Shown here: positions 59,070 through 64,000 of the stretch, one piece after another
Position numbering within the stretch: the stretch's first letter is position 1
Layout of the letters: each line of letters starts with the position of its first letter
DNA from: an uncultured Elusimicrobium sp.
GTDB lineage: Bacteria > Elusimicrobiota > Elusimicrobia > Elusimicrobiales > Elusimicrobiaceae
Length of the DNA stretch: 64,000 nt
Assembly (NCBI GenBank): GCA_902797165.1
Contig: CADBRU010000018.1
Coordinates: 1-64,000, forward strand
Reading direction: 5' to 3'
The notes under the pieces: generated by a model
Databases searched by the model: none
Seen by the model: only the letters and a program-made list of their open reading frames with translations
Told to the model about the DNA's origin: nothing
Translations under genes and position numbers: made by a program

Positions 59070-59822
59070 TTATTGAAATAATTTTTCAAAGGTTGCAATC
59101 TCCATTAAGTAGTTGGTCACGTCACCATGAGAACGTAAGATGACCGACAAGGTACCTTCCCCTTGTGCCAAAGCCAAGTATTGCGCATCACGCGGAGACA
59201 AAGCCAAACTTAAAGCACTTGTATCCGTATAAGCGGAGGCATCTTCTTCCTGATTCTTTAAGGCGGCGGCCGCTTTAGCATCTAAACCTTGACCTAAGTT
59301 CGAACCGACCCCTAATACCTTTACATTTTGAAGTAAGGTTACCGTTACACGTTGTTGCGCACCGTTTTTCATACGGGCTTCAAATGTCAGCAAAATATCT
59401 ACGTTGTCATCAGGTTTAATCATGCTGGCAACGTTACTGTCTACCACCATTACATAACCTCTCATAGACACCGGAATTTTACTGGACAAACCGGCCTCGG
59501 GAGAAAGCGAGGTAACCGCATACTTGGAAATCTGGTTTCCTTTCGGGATTTGAATACGTGCAATCAGATTATCAATCTTAGCCAAATCTGCATCTGTTGT
59601 ATAGGTAAAAGCATCTTTTTGCACATAGGCAGCCGGTACTTGAATCTGTTTCAAGTACTCACGTTTAATTACTTCGCGCTCTTTAATATCGCGAGTAGGC
59701 ACCAAAACGGTCTTAATCATTTTGGATGCATTTAATTTTTGCTCTGCGTTATGCGCAATCATCCAATACACAAGTCCGGCCAGTACAGCCAGCATTAACG
59801 GCAACATAATCCCTTTTCTCAT
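59070..59822 (-). CDS. cpaB: CpaB/RcpC-family pilus assembly protein (250 aa)
   Basis: An N-terminal helix (about 7-24) is followed by the SAF-like domain (about 38-105: VLVPTRDIKEREVIKREYLK, IQIPKGNQISKYAV) and the RcpC domain (about 115-215: RGYVMVVDSNVASMIKPDDN, VDILLTF, VTVTLLQNVKVLGVG, LALSPRDAQYLALAQGEGTL). The protein is periplasmic and supports the secretin. The length is normal for the family. The start has AAGGAG. It precedes the secretin gene by 18 bp, the usual order cpaB-cpaC-cpaF. Confidence 0.92.
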   Translation of the reverse strand: MRKGIMLPLMLAVLAGLVYWMIAHNAEQKLNASKMIKTVLVPTRDIKEREVIKREYLKQIQVPAAYVQKDAFTYTTDADLAKIDNLIARIQIPKGNQISKYAVTSLSPEAGLSSKIPVSMRGYVMVVDSNVASMIKPDDNVDILLTFEARMKNGAQQRVTVTLLQNVKVLGVGSNLGQGLDAKAAAALKNQEEDASAYTDTSALSLALSPRDAQYLALAQGEGTLSVILRSHGDVTNYLMEIATFEKLFQ

Positions 59823-59888
59823 TTTTTCTCCTTGAACTGCAAATCTTGAATTATAATTAAAACAAATCTTCCTATTTTATTTTTCAGA

Positions 59889-60377
59889 CTATCTCATATC
59901 TGAACTGGCGTACATCTTTTCTACAGGCATACGCGTGGTCACTGATATTTTACGAATCCCGTCTCTTTTAGGCTCACTAGCCAGCAACCAACTAGTCCCC
60001 GGAAATGCCAAACGAATCGGATAAATCACCGTCACTACAACATCTTCGTGCTGGTGCTTTTTATACATCGGATCCGTACCAGTGGTTTGTACTTTCAAAC
60101 GCACTTGAATCCGCTGGGCATCCGCGCCAAATACTTTTTGTTTCGCCGCATTGATTTTGGTGGCCATCGTGCCGGTATTTGCTTTACCGCTCGGCTTATT
60201 GGTACCGACCAAAGCCCCAATGCGGGCAAATTCATAGGAAGCATGGTTGGCAAGAATCGTGTGGTAGGCGATGTTTCCGAATTCCAATATAAAGAATATC
60301 ATCAACATCAGCACCGGCAGAATGAGCATCAATTCTACTGTAATCTGCCCCGCACGCTTCCTATGAAAAATTGTCAT
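59889..60377 (-). CDS. tadE: TadE-family pseudopilin-like protein (first copy, 162 aa)
   Basis: The N-terminus RKRAGQITVELMLILPVLML shows the TadE pattern (Gly, then Glu at about position 15) with a helix at about 14-35 followed by FGNIAYHTILANHASYEFARIGAL, the region conserved among TadE/TadF/TadG proteins. The rest (about 60-162) is a small basic periplasmic domain. It lies between the Flp pilins and cpaB. Compared with the copy at 44022 it has no Cys in the soluble domain. Confidence 0.88.
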   Translation of the reverse strand: MTIFHRKRAGQITVELMLILPVLMLMIFFILEFGNIAYHTILANHASYEFARIGALVGTNKPSGKANTGTMATKINAAKQKVFGADAQRIQVRLKVQTTGTDPMYKKHQHEDVVVTVIYPIRLAFPGTSWLLASEPKRDGIRKISVTTRMPVEKMYASSDMR

Positions 60378-60396
60378 AGAACTGCCTATCCGTTAA

Positions 60397-60621
60397 TTAA
60401 TTATCGGAGTTGATGCCACCCAAGATTTTGTTCTTGATATTTTCAAAAAGTTCCGGCATCATGTTTTTAACCAAAGTACCCACCAACAGGGCAATACCTA
60501 CTACTACACCCAACATGATGATGTATTCAATGGTGTTTTGTCCTTCTTGTTTTTTCAAACTATTGATCACAGCCGTTTTGGCCGCGTTCAATCTGTTTTG
60601 CATTGCAATAATATACTTCAT
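60397..60621 (-). CDS. flp: Flp pilin (74 aa)
   Basis: A leader of about 27 residues ends in KKQEG and is followed by QNTIEYIIMLGVVVGIALLV, the Flp signature with Glu at +5 and Tyr next to it. A short polar tail (about 50-74) follows. TadV-type cleavage after the Gly gives a mature subunit of about 47 residues. GGGAGGA lies before the ATG, giving a strong translation signal as expected for the major subunit. It is one of two adjacent Flp genes at the start of the tad operon. Confidence 0.9.
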   Translation of the reverse strand: MKYIIAMQNRLNAAKTAVINSLKKQEGQNTIEYIIMLGVVVGIALLVGTLVKNMMPELFENIKNKILGGINSDN

Positions 60622-60644
60622 GGATTCCTCCCTAATTTCACAAA

Positions 60645-60839
60645 TTAGTTACTGCTTGTGTCATATACCGACAAAATGATTTTGGCTCCTTGGTCAAACT
60701 GCTGCGGGACCAAGTTGGAATACAAAGCATAAAAGGCTAAAAATGCCCCAAAAAGTGCTGTCGCCGTTAACACATACTCAATAGCGGTTTGTCCTCTGCG
60801 ACTTAAGACTTGGCTTTTCAGCACATGCTTTATATTCAT
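60645..60839 (-). CDS. Flp-type pilin (64 aa)
   Basis: The leader MNIKHVLKSQVLSRRG is followed by QTAIEYVLTATALFGAFLAF, again with Glu at +5 and Tyr beside it. The tail is short and polar (about 40-64). It precedes the other Flp gene by 23 bp. The helix differs clearly from that of its neighbour (aromatic and Leu/Ala-rich), so the two may be major and minor subunits and not simple duplicates. AAAGG precedes the ATG. Confidence 0.88.
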   Translation of the reverse strand: MNIKHVLKSQVLSRRGQTAIEYVLTATALFGAFLAFYALYSNLVPQQFDQGAKIILSVYDTSSN

Positions 60840-60855
60840 ATACCTTTACAGCTTA

Positions 60856-61818
60856 TTAAAATTCCACAGATACGGCAATCTGTTGCGAATTACCCAAAGC
60901 ACCAAACGGGGTTACGGCATAATCTAAACGGGCTCCGTAGCCGAACACTTCACCGCTATAGATACCGAAACCGAAAGATACTTTAGACGTACTGTCTAAA
61001 CCTAAACTTTTCAAATTTTTGCTATCACTGTAACCGGTGCTTTCGCGCGTATAATAACCCACACGCAAATCAAAACGCGCCACTTGAAGCATATCTTCGG
61101 GAATGTGAATTTCCAAACCGACGCCGTAGCGGCCTTTATCATCGCGATATTTCATATATTCACCGGAAACGGTCCAATACTTAGTATTGAAATCTGCACC
61201 CAAGCGCAAACCGCGCGGCATTTCGTCTTTGTCACCCAAGTTGACAATAGCAGCACCTAAACCCAACCAATGCCACGGACGGGCTTTGGCACCTACATCA
61301 AAACCGACGTTTGTATAGCGGTAACTATCCAATTTTTCATTGATATACTTTACCGTACCGCCGATTTGCAAACCTTGGTTAAAAAATCCGCGGGCTAAAG
61401 ATACACTACCCACAAAGTTTTGCACCGGCTTGCCTACAATAGGTTGTTGATCACCCCATTCGTCGCGGTAATCAAAGCCTTTCATGTCCATGTAGTTGGC
61501 AGTTACACCCAAAATTGTTTTGCCTAGCGGCTGCAAATAAGACAATACACGTGATTTATAACCTTGCAAATAATCTTGGTATGCAAAACCGATCTCACGC
61601 GTAGTGGCAGAGGCAGACCCGGCCGGGTTCCAAAATAAGGCTTCCGGGCCGTCCGCAATAGACACATAGGCATTACCTAATGCCTGCGCACGCGGGGAAC
61701 CGGCATCAATTTTCAAGAACGCACTGGCACTGGTACCGGCGTCCGAATATGTATCAGCCCAAGCAGCACAGGCCGCTAAAGCCAAGGTTAAACAAGTCAG
61801 TAAAACTTTATTTTTCAT
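60856..61818 (-). CDS. PorV/PorQ-like outer-membrane beta-barrel protein (320 aa)
   Basis: A signal peptide (MKNKVLLTCLTLALAACAAWA) is followed by the opening motif of the PorV/UPF0164 family: ASAFLKIDAGSPRAQALGNA (about 32-51) and GPEALFWNPAGSA (about 58-70). Alternating strands typical of a FadL-like barrel continue to the end, which closes with a terminal Phe (AVSVEF). PorV proteins shuttle secreted proteins in the type IX system; similar barrels also occur beside pilus loci. Here it stands between a large FlgD-like surface protein and the first Flp gene, suggesting a role in its export or anchoring. Confidence 0.85.
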   Translation of the reverse strand: MKNKVLLTCLTLALAACAAWADTYSDAGTSASAFLKIDAGSPRAQALGNAYVSIADGPEALFWNPAGSASATTREIGFAYQDYLQGYKSRVLSYLQPLGKTILGVTANYMDMKGFDYRDEWGDQQPIVGKPVQNFVGSVSLARGFFNQGLQIGGTVKYINEKLDSYRYTNVGFDVGAKARPWHWLGLGAAIVNLGDKDEMPRGLRLGADFNTKYWTVSGEYMKYRDDKGRYGVGLEIHIPEDMLQVARFDLRVGYYTRESTGYSDSKNLKSLGLDSTSKVSFGFGIYSGEVFGYGARLDYAVTPFGALGNSQQIAVSVEF

Positions 61819-61827
61819 ATTTATCCG

Positions 61828-61855
61828 TATATATCCTTATTAATATATATTTCAA
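61828..61855 (-). promoter_or_regulatory. Candidate promoter before the PorV-like gene / tad operon
   Basis: On the minus strand TTGAAA (61850-61855), a 16-nt spacer and TATATA (61828-61833), nine bases before the ATG. The region is AT-rich, so chance is possible, but it is the only promoter-like site between the FlgD-like gene and the tad genes. Confidence 0.45.
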
Positions 61856-61868
61856 ATCTGTTTAGGTT

Positions 61869-61898
61869 GGAATGCCCGAACAACTTTGCGGGCATTCC
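61869..61898. terminator. Hairpin after the FlgD-like protein gene
   Basis: GGAATGCCCG (61869-61878) pairs perfectly with CGGGCATTCC (61889-61898) over a 10-nt loop. It follows the stop at 61911 on the minus strand. A T tract is missing, so it may be a weak terminator or an mRNA-stabilising hairpin. Confidence 0.5.
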
Positions 61899-61910
61899 AT
61901 CCTTTATTTC

Positions 61911-64000
61911 TTACCGCGGAATTAAAATCCGTACTACTTTCTGACAATGTTGTCTGCCGTTTTGCGCGCGGAAATCTACGAGTCCGAAGTACACGCCGCG
62001 GGCAACGGTTTTACCATGGTCATTTTTCTTATCCCAGAAGCAGCGCAAGGCCGCATTGCGTACAGAGCGGTGCGCGCCCGCGATGGCTGCTTGTGTGTCG
62101 TCAAATACACCCGTGTTCAGCGTTTCATTACCTTTGGTGTTATGCAAGGTATTATCGGGGCTGAAGTTCAAGGATGTACCCATATTGACATACACGTTTT
62201 GGGCATCCACACAGGTATAACCGCCTTCACGTACCAAGTCTCCGGCTAAGTTGAAAATCTTCAGCGTCATGGTGCCCGGTACCGGCATCTTGGTAACTTC
62301 TAAGGTACCGGTAGGTTTATTGAACGGGTTAGGATAGAAGAATACCGTTCTCTCCCAATCTTCGCAGACGAACTCACCGTCACCGATAGCCACTGTGGCG
62401 TGGTGCAAGTTGACATATTGGTTGGTATCGGCTACGTGGTTAATCTTCAGATCCGTAGAACCGGCACTGTCATCTCCACCCAAGATTTCACCGGTGATAG
62501 AATCGACATCGGCGCCGTTCAAGGCCGTTACGAAGCGGAACGGATAGGTACCATCCGCTACATATTGGTTAGCATAATCGGTGCCGTCCCACAATTCTTC
62601 AATTAACGTGGTGGCCGGGCGGATACCCACAATGGCTTTGACTAAAACGTCACGTACATCGGTTACTTCAAGCCCTGTAGCGGGATCGCGCAATGTACCT
62701 TTGGTATAGTCATAAATGGTGGTACCCGGTTTAAAGATTTGCAAGGCCACTTTCATCGGCACGGAGATTTGATACGAAATGTTCATATCCGTACCGCGTT
62801 TATTGATAGCATAGGCCTCCGCATCCGGCAAGTCGAATACCTTTAAGATATCAATATTGCGTGTCAATTGTTTGACAGTCGGTTGATAGAGGTATTCATC
62901 CGGATAGTTCTTAGCGGTCAAGCGGATTTCATAGTTACCGTTCTTGACATAGCGACCGTTATTATCCGTACCGTCCCAATAGATGCGGCGGGTAATGTTC
63001 GGATCAAAGTTGGCCGTATTCGGAATGGTCATGGTGCTTAAGTATTTGCAGACCTCTCCGGCTTTATTATAGGTCCAAGTGGTTGCATCATAAGCAGTAC
63101 CCTGTTGAGCCGGATCTCCGTTCGGTACGGCTCTGTTAGATACGGTGCACATACCGTCTTTCAAACCGATAATGGCTACTTCCACCGTGGCCGCACGGGA
63201 AATTGAGAAGTTGATTTCATACGGCGGTACAAAGACCGGACCGGAAGAAGTATTAAAGAGTTGCGGTGCATTCGGATATACATCTACCGAGCCATCCAAG
63301 AAATACACCGGGCCGCGGCTGACGTTCAAGCGGTACACCCATTTATCCGTAGCAAACAAGCCGGTTTGAGCAATGGTGTCACTGCTATAGCGCAACGGCT
63401 CAGCCGTGGTGGTGCTATAGTAAATGCTCATCGGCTCATTGGTTTGAGCAGCCACATAGAACGGATAGGTGCCGTCCGGTACCATTTCGTACGGACAGGC
63501 TTTCAAATCAGTTTGGTTTTTGCAAGCGGCTACTGCTTCTACCGTATTCTTACCGCCGTCAGCAATAGAGACCGGGGTCGGGTTGTAGAAGTACTGTGCA
63601 TCCCATTCTTCGGTCAAGCGGATACCGTCACCGGCATTGAGGGCGGATCTATTAAAGGTTTTGATCGGTTGTAAACGCACATCCAAGGTTTGGCTGCCGC
63701 CTTCTATATAATTATACTTAGCCACATTGGCATTGGCCGGATAATTGGTAAACAGCGGATCGTTTACATAAATACATTGCGGTTTCGGCGTTACGGACGG
63801 ATCTACGTGACAACCCGTATTGGCGGTACAAGCCGTACCGGCAGCATTTTTCATATAGGCTTTATCGTCCGTATAGTTACAAACACGCGGCGGCCAAGTG
63901 GTCGGCGTATATTCGTATTTCAATACTTCCGTTACGGTGTAGGTTTCCGTATTATTGGTAGTATCTACCGCGGTAACGTTCTTTAACGCACGATAATAGG
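61911..64000 (-). CDS. Large extracellular protein with FlgD-like C-terminal domain (5' part beyond the window)
   Basis: The frame is open to the window edge, so only the last 696 codons are seen. The chain is polar, Thr/Asn/Asp/Tyr-rich, with repeated Ig-like units marked by IYWDGTDNNGRYVKNGNYEI, ELWDGTDYANQYVADGTYPF and a final WDKKNDHGKTVARGVYFGLV. This WDGxDxxGxxVxxGxYxx pattern is the FlgD Ig-like fold, frequent in surface proteins and next to type IX-type sorting tails. The terminal unit starts FFYPNPFNKPTGTLEV. Several Cys are present. It is probably a secreted or surface protein and may be exported through the PorV-like/Tad system encoded downstream. Confidence 0.8.
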   Translation of the reverse strand, partial: YYRALKNVTAVDTTNNTETYTVTEVLKYEYTPTTWPPRVCNYTDDKAYMKNAAGTACTANTGCHVDPSVTPKPQCIYVNDPLFTNYPANANVAKYNYIEGGSQTLDVRLQPIKTFNRSALNAGDGIRLTEEWDAQYFYNPTPVSIADGGKNTVEAVAACKNQTDLKACPYEMVPDGTYPFYVAAQTNEPMSIYYSTTTAEPLRYSSDTIAQTGLFATDKWVYRLNVSRGPVYFLDGSVDVYPNAPQLFNTSSGPVFVPPYEINFSISRAATVEVAIIGLKDGMCTVSNRAVPNGDPAQQGTAYDATTWTYNKAGEVCKYLSTMTIPNTANFDPNITRRIYWDGTDNNGRYVKNGNYEIRLTAKNYPDEYLYQPTVKQLTRNIDILKVFDLPDAEAYAINKRGTDMNISYQISVPMKVALQIFKPGTTIYDYTKGTLRDPATGLEVTDVRDVLVKAIVGIRPATTLIEELWDGTDYANQYVADGTYPFRFVTALNGADVDSITGEILGGDDSAGSTDLKINHVADTNQYVNLHHATVAIGDGEFVCEDWERTVFFYPNPFNKPTGTLEVTKMPVPGTMTLKIFNLAGDLVREGGYTCVDAQNVYVNMGTSLNFSPDNTLHNTKGNETLNTGVFDDTQAAIAGAHRSVRNAALRCFWDKKNDHGKTVARGVYFGLVDFRAQNGRQHCQKVVRILIPR

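Noticed and set aside
44022-61818. Type II secretion or type IVa pilus locus
   Set aside because: Flp-type pilins, TadE/TadG-like proteins, CpaB and split TadB/TadC identify a Tad system; no PilM/N/O or GspC/L/M genes are present.

Overview
The window looks like a chromosomal segment of a Gram-negative, fermentative, probably anaerobic bacterium. The best guess is the phylum Elusimicrobiota, near Elusimicrobium. The reasons are three stand-alone type IV pilin-like genes with almost identical N-termini, a 1186-residue pyruvate:ferredoxin oxidoreductase, lipoproteins and outer-membrane proteins, and a Tad-type pilus locus carrying a PorV-like barrel. The taxonomic call is an inference from gene style, not from a marker gene.

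Region 1 (1-32.9 kb) is ordinary chromosome with genes on both strands, mostly separated by strong GC-rich terminators. It holds a partial iron alcohol dehydrogenase, a glycosyltransferase, cinA, a nitroreductase, nifJ, a DUF192 lipoprotein and secreted M20 peptidase pair, exonuclease III, metK, an aminotransferase, an AGCS amino-acid/Na+ symporter, an MscS-type channel and several small lipoproteins. It also holds a DnaQ-type exonuclease fused in frame to phosphoglycerate mutase, a histidine kinase, a membrane-anchored CBM48 protein, tRNA-Gly(CCC), a CCA-adding-type enzyme, an acyl-CoA ligase, and an oppD-oppF-M20 peptidase-oppB-oppC operon without a substrate-binding protein. Three Cys-rich pilin-like genes (4.0, 8.3 and 16.2 kb) are inserted singly between unrelated genes. 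Several genes have an extended -10 box (TTGCTATAAT type) only 6-10 nt before the ATG, which predicts leaderless or nearly leaderless mRNAs.

Region 2 (44.0-64.0 kb) is a Tad/Flp pilus locus, all on the minus strand. In transcription order it encodes a large extracellular protein with a FlgD-like C-terminus (cut by the window edge), a PorV-like barrel, two Flp pilins, TadE, CpaB, a secretin-only RcpA/CpaC, a TadZ-TadA fusion ATPase, a TadB with a long periplasmic N-terminal extension, TadC, a TPR protein, a kinase-less HAMP sensor, a small membrane protein and a DsbA-like thioredoxin-fold protein. After a hairpin come a sensor kinase, a receiver-kinase hybrid, a LuxR-type regulator, a third Flp pilin, a TadG-like protein and a second TadE. 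No prepilin peptidase (TadV/CpaA) is visible.

Region 3 (32.9-43.8 kb), directly downstream on the same strand, holds six genes of unknown function, driven by near-consensus promoters (TTGACA-17-TATACT and TTGACA-17-TTTAAT). Their products share a design: a short basic cytoplasmic head, one membrane helix, and in five of the six a long low-complexity exported part. Four share a motif of the form K[IV]xxL...GGG...FGxxG, and two share TRAA[LF]QRTP. This cluster, next to a Tad machine with several rearranged core parts, is the best candidate in the window for an undescribed surface or secretion system.
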